In this document: positions 33,680 to 44,002 of the stretch, piece by piece | Layout of the letters: every line of letters begins with the position of its first letter | Position numbering within the stretch: position 1 is the first letter of the stretch | Source of the DNA: Symsagittifera roscoffensis | Taxonomy: Eukaryota > Xenacoelomorpha > Acoela > Convolutidae | Assembly: GCF_963678635.1 (NCBI RefSeq) | Contig: NC_087064.1 | Coordinates: 29,492,189 to 29,552,188 of the forward strand | Direction: 5' to 3' | Length of the DNA stretch: 60,000 nt | The notes under the pieces: model-generated | Told to the model about the DNA's origin: nothing | Databases searched by the model: none | What the model saw: only the letters and a program-made list of their open reading frames with translations | Translations under genes and position numbers: made by a program

Positions 33680-33976
33680 TTGAAAAAGATTTTCAAAAAA
33701 TCGAAACGCATTTCAGAATCAGAAACCAACAGTTTAGACGAACTTTATAAACTAAAAGAATCAATAGATAGAAATTGCCCAATTCACGATCAATTATATT
33801 TCTCTGACTCAAAAACAACTTCAAATTCATCAAAAAGAGGAAAAAGAAGAATAAAAAAGCAGTATAAACACAAACCAGTACATTTATACAATTGGAATCA
33901 ACCAATTAGACACATTGATAATTACATATTAACGGTCATCGAACAAAAAAATGAGCTCAACGCACACCCCAGGTGA
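33680..33976 (+). CDS. Pre-gag ORF, 98 aa, overlaps gag
   Basis: Starts MKKIFKKSKRIS and contains a charged helix (SLDELYKLKESIDRN), a serine/acid stretch, a basic cluster (KRGKRRIKKQYKHK) and the motif NWNQP. Its last 26 bases overlap the gag-frame ATG at 33951, in a different frame. A broken but recognisable copy exists in element C (5020-5340). Function unknown; the overlap raises the possibility of frameshift fusion to gag or of leaky scanning. Confidence 0.55.
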   Translation: MKKIFKKSKRISESETNSLDELYKLKESIDRNCPIHDQLYFSDSKTTSNSSKRGKRRIKKQYKHKPVHLYNWNQPIRHIDNYILTVIEQKNELNAHPR

Positions 33977-34388
33977 AGAAAGTCCAGATGATGATGATAT
34001 CTTCCCCTTTATCGTATATGCAACCACTGATAGAGGACAGCATATATTTTGCAAAAATTTACTCTTAAATTTGTTTGAACCCGGAATCAGTCCATGTAAA
34101 ACAGAGTTCCCAGATTTAAAAATCAAAAGACAAATTATCGATCACTATCTAAAAGATATATGTAACCTAACACAACAATACGGAATCTACTCCATAGAAT
34201 TCAACTCACCAAATCAGAATCACAATAAATATATAATTCAAACAGACGACCTTGATTTAGAATTTTCAAAAGTATTCTCAGAATATATAAAAAGCATCCA
34301 ATATCATAACTCACAGAGAGCAAACTCCATATTCACCAATGAAGTTTTTGCGATAATATATAGTTATATATCGATATTAGAAAACTAA
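33951..34388 (+). CDS. gag: Gag N-terminal segment up to an in-frame UAA
   Basis: 145 codons in exactly the same frame as the 2551-codon ORF that follows; the sequence between them (34389-34541) has no further stop. The stop (34386-34388) thus divides one gag frame. The relic C counterpart is continuous across this point, so the UAA is either an inactivating change in this copy or a regulated stop. The protein shows an IQTDDLDLEFSKVFSEYIK segment conserved in C. Start chosen at the first ATG of the open frame. Confidence 0.75.
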   Translation: MSSTHTPGEESPDDDDIFPFIVYATTDRGQHIFCKNLLLNLFEPGISPCKTEFPDLKIKRQIIDHYLKDICNLTQQYGIYSIEFNSPNQNHNKYIIQTDDLDLEFSKVFSEYIKSIQYHNSQRANSIFTNEVFAIIYSYISILEN

Positions 34389-34541
34389 ATCCAGATACCA
34401 AGTGTCTCACCGACAGAAACATCTAAACATATAAGAGTACGACATGAAATCACACTACTCTCTATTTTTCTAAATATAATTAAAGAAAATTTCACGAAAG
34501 ATGAAGTTTCCCAACATACAAAACACGACTTACAAAAAATT

Positions 34542-37500
34542 TTGGCATGGTTCATAATAGATTATTTCACACATAATATTGATTTAATTTCACAAGCAAG
34601 AAAAAATTTTAGACCCCAAAACTCAAACGATGATACTGCCATCACAGAACAATCAGACTATGTTTGGGACCCCGAATGGTCTCATCCCGCATTCATAAAC
34701 TTCCCACAATCAATCTCAAGTCAAGCAATAAGTACGATATCTTATGTAAGAGATTATGTAAGAGTAATACCATTAACCATTGATGCAACACCAATAAACT
34801 ATAATACATTTTTACCCGATATGCAAAATAATAGTTTAAACTCTACAGTCATACACAATGAAAACCTCAATGGAACTAGGAATCTTACTCAACAAGATAT
34901 CCAGACACCATCACACTTCATAAATGAAGAAATCGTACACACAACAACTACACAACAAAGTATTTCACCAATACGTCCAAACTTAACAACACCAAGAAAT
35001 ACAAACCCTTCACAAACACAGGTAACCTTACAATCAACCGTTCAACCTTCGGTTGCCCCAAAATATTCACACATGGATTACCAAACATACAGACCCATGA
35101 CAATACCGCCAAAAACACGCAAAACGTTCACTAGAAACAATTTTGCAGACCATAATTATAATTACACACATCCATCGAAAACAAATTATCAACCACGAAA
35201 AATTTTTAGTAATTATACAAGATCTCGAAACTGGGATAACTCAATGGCACCACCTAATTCAGTAAATTTCCAAACAAATTTACATCCTCCACAGGATCGT
35301 AGTGAAAACTATCCATTTTTTCAACAAAATAAAAATAAAAAACAAACATCTTATCAAATGGATTACTTATCCTCAGATGATGATTTCTTACAACCAGATA
35401 TATTTGCACCCTGTAATCAAGAATATCGTGGACAAGGAATTCAGAAACCACATACATATCATAGAATTTTTTCTCCACAACCAATAGATACACAAAATCA
35501 ACAACCAATTCAGCAACAAAAACCAATTAATACACAATCTTTTCAACCAACTCAGCAACAAAACCCAATGATTGCAAACTCGTACCAACCAGCACAAATG
35601 CAAAATGAAATACCACTCCCATATTATCTTCAACAACACGAAATAACAAGAAATCAACTTTCAAATTTTTCTCAAATGCCAAATGCAGCAGAATCATTAC
35701 AAATGACAATGAATCCATGCCTTATGGGTGGATCATCAATAACATCAAATAAACCTTTAATGGTATTCACAGGAACAGATCCTGAATATTCTGTAGAAGA
35801 CTGTTTAAATGCAGTCACAGCAAATTTAATTTTAAATATAGGAGCAGAACCAATTAATACGCCACTACATCAAAACTGGATACATCGACGCACAGCGTTG
35901 ATACAAACAACTTTAGATGGCGCAGCCCAAAAATGGTTTTCAGTTTTCAGTATAGAAATAAAATCAAATTGGAAAAGGTTTACACAAGAATTTTCAAAAA
36001 TGTTTGACTCCGAAAGAAACAAACAACAACAAAGAGTTTTATGTAATGAAATTCGCAGATTACCAAATGAAACCATCAAGCAATTAGCAGTACGCATCAA
36101 AACACTAGTTCGAAAAGCATATTCATTAAATACACACGACTATAAAAACACAAAGATGACAGAAATCCTAATGATGACCTTAACACCGCAATTAAGAAAA
36201 ATAGCAATAAAAAAGAGAGCATCCCATCCTTCTTCAATTCGAGAACCCGATTTAGATTTTCGAAAACTAGTAGACAAACTAGAACAAGCAGAAATCACAA
36301 TGAAACTCGAAGAAACAGAAAATCTGAAATTACAATATGTTAACCGAATCGAAACAAATACCACAAGTATCAACAATATACAGGAATCAGATACAGACCT
36401 CGTTGAAAAAATCACTGAAATACTCAATATTTACGAAAAACACCCAAACTTTAAAGGCAAACCATCTTTCAAAAAATGGTGTAATTATTGCCGACGATAC
36501 GGACATAGTATTTCTGAATGTAGACAAAAACAGCAAGACAATCAAAATAAACCTCAAAAATATAAAGAACCAAATAAATCATTCTATCAATACATGAAAA
36601 AAGATCAAAATCTACCGAACAAAACTGTGTACAGCAACAACAGTTCAGGAAAACCACTCCCGAACAATACAAATTATACAAGAAATCAATCACCATATAA
36701 CTCAAGTTATAGAGGAAGATCACCAGAACGAAGAAACACGCAAAATTCATCACAAAATCACTACAATAGACCAAATAGTCGAAATAACTACTCCAGATCA
36801 AATTCAATTACACAACGATTTGTTTCTAGATCTAATTCCCAATCAAGAAATAATTACTATCCAAACAATCAATCACGAAATTCATCATACAATAGGAATA
36901 GAAACTACTCCAATAATCGGAATAGAAGTTATTCAAACAACCGAAACCAGAATTACCCAAACAATCAATCAAGGAATAATTCATATAATAGATCGAACTA
37001 TAACAGACCAAACAATAATTACCAAAACAGATCGCGAAATAATTCACAAAATCGACACTCAAGTTATAATAATCGTTATAGAAATTATTCCCAATCACCA
37101 CACCGGAATAATAATAACTATAATAATTCTAATAATCGCCACAGAAGTAGTACACCTAAACATCAAAGACATATTAATCAAGTACAATCTAATCCAGAAA
37201 CAACATCAGACCCTCCAGGTATTGATGACACAGTAACTGATACGTTACAACTCAATCAAATAAACTGTGGATCATCAGATTCAGAAAGCGATGCAGAAAA
37301 CACTCTCTCCATCAATATGATAAAAGTCGAAAATGACTATGAACCTGTTATATATGAACAACCTTTTTCATCACACATATATGAGAATCAATCAGAACTC
37401 CTTCACAATTATTATATTGAACCCATCCATTCCACACCGACGACACAAAAAACTAATGAAATTAACACTACAAATCAACCCAATGAGAACGAAAAAACAA

Positions 37501-40500
37501 AATGCTTGAATACAAATCACATCTATCAAAACATACAAAAAGAACAACCCAAAGAAAAAATTTGGACAATACCATTTCTTTTAGAAAGTCCAAGAAGCAA
37601 AGAATTTCAACCACCAGATCTTGAAATTGATTTTTTAATTGATTCAGGAGCAGAATCAAACTTAATAAACATTCCCACATGGAATGAAATAAAAACCTTA
37701 CACCCAAAGCTAACACCTCTTGAAACCTCCAGCAAACTAGCAACAGCACAAGGATCAACATTAATAAACTACGGAAAAATTCAATTATTTCTTCTCCCCA
37801 CAAGAACAATGGAGCAAAACAAAATTTTAACCAAACCATTTAAACAAATATTCCATATCACTGATATTAAACACAATATCATTGGAATACCATTTATCTC
37901 TAAATATATACCAACAATCAACATCTTGAATAGTAAAATATTAATCAAAGATAAATATACAAAAACAAAAGACACATCCCTAACATTTTTTCAAAGATTA
38001 AATAAACAACCACCATTCTTTTCAAAATTTTACCCAATATATAACCAACAAAGAAAACACTTGAAACCACTATCAGGAAACATTTATAATTTTTTAATCA
38101 AACAAGTTCACCAATATGATAAAAAACAAAACAAACAAAAATTTTATATGTCAGATTTTATATTAAAACCTATACATAAGTTTTTCAAAATCACAATCTC
38201 ATCAATAAAATATTTGAAAAACTCGAATTCAGATATTATTTCCTTACATGTATACAAAAATACACCTTACCAAGTAACATTACCTTTAGGACTTTTAGGC
38301 TATTGCGAAACCAACGCTACAATATCACCAATACACGAAAAAGCATATCGTGTAAAAAATATACTCCAATTACTAGATATTTGCCAATCCACAATCCTTA
38401 ATGAAGAATTATCTATAAATAATATAATAAGTAACGAAAACAGAAATACGGATTATTTCACAAAAACCCCATATTTCAAACCTACATTCAACATAAGTAA
38501 CTACACAGAGAATCAACAGAAATTTTTAACAATGTTTAATTTCCAACATTCACAAATAACACAAGACGAATTTGAAAAATTAGCCAAACAGCTAATTAAA
38601 TATTCATCAGTCTATGCAACATCCAAATTTGATGTTGGCAAAATCAGCTCATCACTACATCTCCCATTAAAACCAGACGCAGTTTTCAAAAAACAAAGAG
38701 CAAGTAAAGTACCAATTCACTTACACGATAAAGTGAACAGATTACTCGACATTTTAGAACAATACAACATTATATCACCAGTAAACAAAGAAGAACAACC
38801 AAAAGGCAACACATTTATCAACCCTGTTATCATTCTAGCCAAAGGAGAATCATTAAAAATTGTTCTCGATGCTAGATACCTCAACTCACTCATAGATGAA
38901 TCAAAGTGTAAATGGCCCATTGAACCAATACAAGTTATTTTAACAAAAATAAACGGAAAATACTTTACCACCGCCGATATGAATAGTGCATATAATCAAA
39001 TGCCAGTAGATGAACAATCACGACGTTTAACACAATTTGTTATTGGAAACCAACAATACGAATTCAACCGTTTATTCTATGGAATATCCATAGGACCAGC
39101 AGCATTTTCAGCTTTTATGAGCAAAATTTTTCGACCACTAATACTCAAGAAAAACGCAATCACCTATTTAGACGATGTTTTTATGCAATCACAGACAAAA
39201 GAGGAAATGTTCAATGTTTTAGAACAATATCACCAAATACTTAAGAACGAAAATCTGAAGGCCGCCCCCGATAAATCACACTTCTTTTTGACAAAAGTTA
39301 AATTCTTAGGACATAATATAGAAAGAAAAACAATCACTCCATTGAAATCACGTATAGACGCTATTCAAAAACTCCAACCACCAACAAATAAAAAGAAAAT
39401 CCAAGAATTCCTTGGAATGTTAAACTTTTTAAGCAAATATGTTTATAAAATGCAATTATATCTACGACCATTCCATAATATACTTAGACAACAAAATAAT
39501 TTTGAATGGAATACAGAACATCAAGCACGATTTGAAGAAATTAAAAAACTTCTAACTGAACAAATTTCAAACACAATTCCAGATTCAAATCAACCATTTT
39601 ATGCAATGTGCGATGCTTCGAACTTTGGCATCGGCGCAGCATTATTACAATCACATAATGGTACAAATAAAATGAACCTCATATCAGCAAATTCTCGATT
39701 ATTCACTCTAGCAGAGCTACGACTCTCAACTCTAATGAGAGAATGTACAGCCATAATATATACACTAACAGAATATGAATTTCTGATACTTGGATCAAAA
39801 CATCCCACAGTTCTATTCACAGACCATAAACCAATCATCTTTCTTTTTACACAAAAGTCTAATCCAAACCACCGAGTTTATAGATTTCAACTAATTTTAA
39901 TGAAATTCCCAAACTTACATATAGTTTGGACCGCAGGAAAAAATCTTGCATTACCAGACACCTTAAGTCGAAATACGCCACCTGAATTACTTACACGTAA
40001 AACCACAGTTGAAATACCCAAAAATATAAAATTCTACCTTGCAGAAAATGAAACATCACCCCGATTGGAATGCAAATATGCAGTAAAAACTGACGTTGAA
40101 CAATCACAAATAAATAATTTACAACATTTCCCACTTTATTTAGATTGTCAAAATAATCACTATGAAGTTGATCTACTTGGAACATCAACTTTTAAACCAA
40201 TCCCATATTCACAATGGATAAAAAATAACACCCAACAAAAAAGAATAAAACAACACCCGCCTAAAAAAGACCATTTTCCACTAATTGAAAAAGAAAATTT
40301 AACTGATAAAATAAACTTATCAGGACCACAAACAAACGATTCAAAATACACAATAAATCAAGTTTTTGACCTCCATGACCCACTTGATACAATACCCTTA
40401 TCTAAATTAGAAATTGAAAACATTTTTCTCCCCCCAACAGAAACAATTACAATTTCAACACTGAAACAATATCAAAACCTTGACCCAGTAATTCGACAAC

Positions 40501-42197
40501 TGAAATCATGGCACAAATATAAAACTAAACCTATCAAAGCAGATTCAACTATTCTAGGAAACAAAACACTCCTCCGATATTTTCGAAAATTCAATAATAC
40601 AACAATTAACGAAAACACAGACCTTCTAGAATACAAACTAAATGAATCTACAGTTCCCTGTCTCCCTTTAAGTATGATTCTCATAGCTTTTAATATTTCA
40701 CATACACAAAATATTAAAGGACACTCTGGATCAGGGAAAACATATTCAAATTTTATACAAAACTTTTATTTCCCAAATGCACCAATTTGGATAAAAGTAC
40801 TATGCAATGACTGTATAGTATGTCAACTGAATAAACCTTACCCAAATCAAAAACAAATAGCACAAAAACAAGATTTTAAAGAACAAAGTTTGTACTTTAA
40901 TCATCGTATCTCATTTGATACCAAAGGACCAATTTCACCCTCATCCGAAGGAAACTCCTACATTATGGTAATTGTTGACGCATTTACACATTATGTAGCA
41001 CTTAACCCAGTACCACATTGTAACGCTTATTACGCTTACACAACACTCTATGAACACTGGATAGCAAAATTCGGACTACCAGAAATTTTAGTTACAGACA
41101 ACGGTACAGAATTCATAAATAATGAAATCATCACACTATGTCATTTATATAACATTAAACACAAACCACGTACATCTCACGCACCTTGGACAAACGGCTT
41201 AGTCGAAGGTATGAACCGTTCATTACAAGAATATCTCAGATGTATCATCAATGGAAATGATACAAGATATACCGAATGGTCAGCAGATGTAAAACTATTT
41301 CCCTTAGCATATATTTCACAAATCACGACAACTTTAGGAATGTCACCATATGAAATGGTTTTTAACCAAAAGCCACGCAAACCAATAATGTTTACAGCAA
41401 ACTCTCATAAAAACGCACAAGGTTATTGTCAACCAAATAAAGACTCAATTTGTTATAACCTACCATTACATAAACACGATGAAGATCATTTTCATCACCC
41501 ACAAATTCTTAAATTAGCCTCCGGTACACACACCGAATGGATTTTAAACAGAGATAAAAAACACAATGAAATTTACCAAAAAATAACAAAAAAGTTGTTA
41601 CAAAGGCAAAATATTAATGAACAAATAAATTCACGCTTTACACCAGCCTCCGATTTAAAAATTGGAACATTTGTTTTAATACCCAATTTTAATACTCAAA
41701 AAGGAATTTTAAAAAAGTTACAACCCCTTCGTAAAGGACCATACCAAATAATTACAAAACCCACTGATGTCACATATAAAATCACCGACTCAGACAAAAA
41801 AGAAATCGTTCAACACCGAAATAACCTATTACCTTATTATCCAAAAGAATACGCACTCCGCGAACTAACTCAATTATATTCTTTTACAGGTTTAAAAGTT
41901 ATTCAAAATGACCCACATACGGAAAACATAACAAAGGAACAAAATGATATTCACCACGGAAAACAAAATACAAAATCAACCACCACAAAAAACAATACAA
42001 AAAATCTAGATCAAAATACATCTCAAAAAGAAAGAAAAAATAGAAAAATGACAGAACAAATAATACCCCAAGAACAAATCGACAAATCAGAACATAGAGA
42101 GTCTTCGCGACTTAGAAATCAACCACGTAAAAATTATAAATTATTCATCCCACAATCTAAAATATTAAAGAAAGTTGAATTTCAAAAACAACTTTAA
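34542..42197 (+). CDS. gag-pol: Gag-Pol polyprotein, Ty3/gypsy, 2551 aa
   Basis: One continuous frame. Residues about 446-525: gag capsid-like domain. 647-660: CCHC knuckle (CNYCRRYGHSISEC). 700-890: Asn/Arg/Ser/Tyr-rich RNA-binding-like tail. 1034-1036: protease DSG (LIDSGAES). About 1420-1600: RT, with YLDD at 1542-1545. D1691: RNase H CDAS. H2054/H2061/C2088/C2091: integrase zinc module (GHSGSGKT, CNDC). D2126, D2186, E2222: integrase D,D35E, all present with exactly 35 residues between the last two. About 2360-2400: GPY/F (KGPYQII). The C-terminus is basic. Gag and pol share one frame, which is less common than a frameshift. All catalytic residues are intact, so the polyprotein may be functional apart from the upstream UAA. 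The ATG at 34542 is only the first ATG after that stop. Confidence 0.97.
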   Translation: MAWFIIDYFTHNIDLISQARKNFRPQNSNDDTAITEQSDYVWDPEWSHPAFINFPQSISSQAISTISYVRDYVRVIPLTIDATPINYNTFLPDMQNNSLNSTVIHNENLNGTRNLTQQDIQTPSHFINEEIVHTTTTQQSISPIRPNLTTPRNTNPSQTQVTLQSTVQPSVAPKYSHMDYQTYRPMTIPPKTRKTFTRNNFADHNYNYTHPSKTNYQPRKIFSNYTRSRNWDNSMAPPNSVNFQTNLHPPQDRSENYPFFQQNKNKKQTSYQMDYLSSDDDFLQPDIFAPCNQEYRGQGIQKPHTYHRIFSPQPIDTQNQQPIQQQKPINTQSFQPTQQQNPMIANSYQPAQMQNEIPLPYYLQQHEITRNQLSNFSQMPNAAESLQMTMNPCLMGGSSITSNKPLMVFTGTDPEYSVEDCLNAVTANLILNIGAEPINTPLHQNWIHRRTALIQTTLDGAAQKWFSVFSIEIKSNWKRFTQEFSKMFDSERNKQQQRVLCNEIRRLPNETIKQLAVRIKTLVRKAYSLNTHDYKNTKMTEILMMTLTPQLRKIAIKKRASHPSSIREPDLDFRKLVDKLEQAEITMKLEETENLKLQYVNRIETNTTSINNIQESDTDLVEKITEILNIYEKHPNFKGKPSFKKWCNYCRRYGHSISECRQKQQDNQNKPQKYKEPNKSFYQYMKKDQNLPNKTVYSNNSSGKPLPNNTNYTRNQSPYNSSYRGRSPERRNTQNSSQNHYNRPNSRNNYSRSNSITQRFVSRSNSQSRNNYYPNNQSRNSSYNRNRNYSNNRNRSYSNNRNQNYPNNQSRNNSYNRSNYNRPNNNYQNRSRNNSQNRHSSYNNRYRNYSQSPHRNNNNYNNSNNRHRSSTPKHQRHINQVQSNPETTSDPPGIDDTVTDTLQLNQINCGSSDSESDAENTLSINMIKVENDYEPVIYEQPFSSHIYENQSELLHNYYIEPIHSTPTTQKTNEINTTNQPNENEKTKCLNTNHIYQNIQKEQPKEKIWTIPFLLESPRSKEFQPPDLEIDFLIDSGAESNLINIPTWNEIKTLHPKLTPLETSSKLATAQGSTLINYGKIQLFLLPTRTMEQNKILTKPFKQIFHITDIKHNIIGIPFISKYIPTINILNSKILIKDKYTKTKDTSLTFFQRLNKQPPFFSKFYPIYNQQRKHLKPLSGNIYNFLIKQVHQYDKKQNKQKFYMSDFILKPIHKFFKITISSIKYLKNSNSDIISLHVYKNTPYQVTLPLGLLGYCETNATISPIHEKAYRVKNILQLLDICQSTILNEELSINNIISNENRNTDYFTKTPYFKPTFNISNYTENQQKFLTMFNFQHSQITQDEFEKLAKQLIKYSSVYATSKFDVGKISSSLHLPLKPDAVFKKQRASKVPIHLHDKVNRLLDILEQYNIISPVNKEEQPKGNTFINPVIILAKGESLKIVLDARYLNSLIDESKCKWPIEPIQVILTKINGKYFTTADMNSAYNQMPVDEQSRRLTQFVIGNQQYEFNRLFYGISIGPAAFSAFMSKIFRPLILKKNAITYLDDVFMQSQTKEEMFNVLEQYHQILKNENLKAAPDKSHFFLTKVKFLGHNIERKTITPLKSRIDAIQKLQPPTNKKKIQEFLGMLNFLSKYVYKMQLYLRPFHNILRQQNNFEWNTEHQARFEEIKKLLTEQISNTIPDSNQPFYAMCDASNFGIGAALLQSHNGTNKMNLISANSRLFTLAELRLSTLMRECTAIIYTLTEYEFLILGSKHPTVLFTDHKPIIFLFTQKSNPNHRVYRFQLILMKFPNLHIVWTAGKNLALPDTLSRNTPPELLTRKTTVEIPKNIKFYLAENETSPRLECKYAVKTDVEQSQINNLQHFPLYLDCQNNHYEVDLLGTSTFKPIPYSQWIKNNTQQKRIKQHPPKKDHFPLIEKENLTDKINLSGPQTNDSKYTINQVFDLHDPLDTIPLSKLEIENIFLPPTETITISTLKQYQNLDPVIRQLKSWHKYKTKPIKADSTILGNKTLLRYFRKFNNTTINENTDLLEYKLNESTVPCLPLSMILIAFNISHTQNIKGHSGSGKTYSNFIQNFYFPNAPIWIKVLCNDCIVCQLNKPYPNQKQIAQKQDFKEQSLYFNHRISFDTKGPISPSSEGNSYIMVIVDAFTHYVALNPVPHCNAYYAYTTLYEHWIAKFGLPEILVTDNGTEFINNEIITLCHLYNIKHKPRTSHAPWTNGLVEGMNRSLQEYLRCIINGNDTRYTEWSADVKLFPLAYISQITTTLGMSPYEMVFNQKPRKPIMFTANSHKNAQGYCQPNKDSICYNLPLHKHDEDHFHHPQILKLASGTHTEWILNRDKKHNEIYQKITKKLLQRQNINEQINSRFTPASDLKIGTFVLIPNFNTQKGILKKLQPLRKGPYQIITKPTDVTYKITDSDKKEIVQHRNNLLPYYPKEYALRELTQLYSFTGLKVIQNDPHTENITKEQNDIHHGKQNTKSTTTKNNTKNLDQNTSQKERKNRKMTEQIIPQEQIDKSEHRESSRLRNQPRKNYKLFIPQSKILKKVEFQKQL

Positions 42198-42789
42198 TTC
42201 TGCATTTAATAATCTTTGCACCTCTGAAACATTTTACACTTTCAATTTTCAAGATAACATGCTGACAAACACGCAGCGATTCTAGTTCAAAATTAGCCAA
42301 TAGGAGTCATCCAATACGTCACCTTCTACAACTTTAAAACAAACCAACTAGACGAAAAATATTAAACTCCAGGCATATCTATAACTATAACTCTACGACC
42401 TACAGGTCAAAAATAAACAAACCACTCCAACTTGACAACTAAAATAAATATCACCATAATATCATAACCCTCCCTTATCTAATAAACCAAAGATCAACAA
42501 TATTTCCCCAACTCAGACCTCAAATATCCCCCAAACAAATATGTTAAATTAGCCTAAAGTAAAAGAACGACCATTTTATTTAGCCTAAAGTATAAAAATC
42601 TCGAAAATACCCCAGATCATTTGACAAATGAAAATAAAGACAAAGAAGACCTCCCGATCACCATAAAAATTGCCCCAACAATTTTTTACAAAACTCAACC
42701 CACTTGTCAAAAAACTTATAAATAATCCGACCACACTTGAAAATTGCCCCAAACAACAAAAAATATTCGATCACGAAGTCATTTCTTAA
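42198..42789 (+). other. Pol-env intergenic region, possible internal promoter
   Basis: No ORF supported. A 13-base direct repeat TTAGCCTAAAGTA occurs near 42549 and 42580. TATA-like boxes are present: AGTATAAAAATC near 42590 and CTTATAAATAATC near 42715, the latter about 70 bp ahead of the next ORF. Internal promoters are known in foamy viruses; here it is inference only. Confidence 0.35.
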
Positions 42790-43020
42790 ATGCTCTTCTA
42801 TCAAACAGTCACTAAAATTATCACAAACTTCAAACAATTTTTTACGATACTTGAAACTTTCATAATATTTCTTTTTGATATCCTTGAATCTTTTCTAATA
42901 ATCTTAATCATTTTTTGTAATATTTTTTTAATTTTCTACACTATATTCGAACTATTTCTCCAACTTTTAAAAACCCTTGATTATATCCACAGGTACGATT
43001 TATACAACTTGTCTAAATGA
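42790..43020 (+). CDS. Small hydrophobic ORF 1, 76 aa
   Basis: Nearly all Phe/Ile/Leu through the middle (TFIIFLFDILESFLIILIIFC.. region), predicting one or two membrane spans, with a short polar C-terminus. The stop TGA overlaps the start of the next ORF as ATGA. No recognised family. Could be a viroporin-like accessory protein, or a chance product of A/T-rich sequence; the tight overlap with a second hydrophobic ORF favours the former. Confidence 0.4.
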   Translation: MLFYQTVTKIITNFKQFFTILETFIIFLFDILESFLIILIIFCNIFLIFYTIFELFLQLLKTLDYIHRYDLYNLSK

Positions 43021-43193
43021 TACGAACTATTTTCAGTAGAACTGATATTTTTCTACTATTTGTAATTTTCATAACATTTCTATCATCCCTCATTTTGACC
43101 ATATGCAAATGTATAAAGAAAGCAATCATCACATTCGCTCTAGCAACAATCCTCCTAATTCTTTTCTTAGAAGAATACTATAATAAACATTAA
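43017..43193 (+). CDS. Small hydrophobic ORF 2, 58 aa, ATGA overlap
   Basis: ATG at 43017 within the ATGA overlap of the previous ORF. Two hydrophobic segments (IFLLFVIFITFLSSLILTI and IITFALATILLILFL) flank a CKCIKK basic-cysteine turn, a hairpin-like two-span topology with a charged tail. Function unknown. A four-base stop/start overlap is a classical termination-reinitiation arrangement. Confidence 0.45.
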   Translation: MIRTIFSRTDIFLLFVIFITFLSSLILTICKCIKKAIITFALATILLILFLEEYYNKH

Positions 43194-43213
43194 CTTTTTC
43201 ACTAAAAGAATAG

Positions 43214-43957
43214 ACCAAAAAGCTATCAAAAATTGCTACCCAACAGTCACAAAGTCAGTCTTCACCGACATCATCCCAAGATAACCCAACAACACCTTCA
43301 ACTACCCAAAAGCCTCAAACATCTACACGAATTTCCTTTCAAGATAACCCATACACTTTTGAAGAACGACACGCTCGTTTATCAGAACCACTAGAACCAG
43401 TTCAACGACAAGCACCTCTAAGCGAACCAACATATAACTTATTCCCAACACTACCACAAGAATTAAGTAGAATAAGAAACCCTAGTCAAAACCAAAATAC
43501 AGTCGAAATAAATAGACAAATTATACATCCTCGACGAAACAGAAATTTCCAAACTCCCCGAGTTCATTTTGATATACCTCAATCCCCATCACAAAACACT
43601 CCAGAAAACCCCATTGGTATATTACCAGAAACCCCTACGCTTCTTTCACAACGTAGCACCTCAAGCCTACCATCAGATTACTTAGGTTCAACACCAACAT
43701 CTGAACAAACACGTGAAAATTCCTTTAACCCCCCAAACCAGGCATCACGACTACCATATTGGACAACACATTCATTTACACAAGGTGAACTAAATTTAGT
43801 CAATGATCCAATAGATATTTCTACGGATACAACAACATCCTCATCACTACCAGAAACATTATCACTACCACCACCATTTATAACCACTGAAGTAATATAT
43901 AAATACGGCAGATATACCAAAAAGACAATTGGTTACATCACATTTAATAAATCATAA
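43214..43957 (+). CDS. 247-codon ORF without ATG, Pro/Ser/Gln-rich
   Basis: Open from just after a TAG at 43211 to TAA at 43955 without a single in-frame ATG. Composition is Pro/Ser/Thr/Gln/Asn-rich with acidic and basic islands (FEERHARLSEPLEP, IIHPRRNRNFQTP, LSLPPPFITTEV), ending in a more ordered tail (IYKYGRYTKKTIGYITF). An open frame this long with protein-like composition is unlikely by chance in 70% AT DNA. It may be an internal exon; the sequence ahead of it (CTTTTTCACTAAAAGAATAG|A) resembles an acceptor. A non-AUG start is the alternative. Product unrecognised. Confidence 0.6.
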   Translation, partial: TKKLSKIATQQSQSQSSPTSSQDNPTTPSTTQKPQTSTRISFQDNPYTFEERHARLSEPLEPVQRQAPLSEPTYNLFPTLPQELSRIRNPSQNQNTVEINRQIIHPRRNRNFQTPRVHFDIPQSPSQNTPENPIGILPETPTLLSQRSTSSLPSDYLGSTPTSEQTRENSFNPPNQASRLPYWTTHSFTQGELNLVNDPIDISTDTTTSSSLPETLSLPPPFITTEVIYKYGRYTKKTIGYITFNKS

Positions 43958-44002
43958 TCACATAAATCACATAAATCACTAATACTCAGGATTATCATAC
44001 AC

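Noticed and set aside
35254-37975. Antisense frames of 60-123 codons across gag of element A
   Set aside because: Low-complexity shadows of the Asn/Gln/Ser-rich sense frame; none has a conserved counterpart in relic C.
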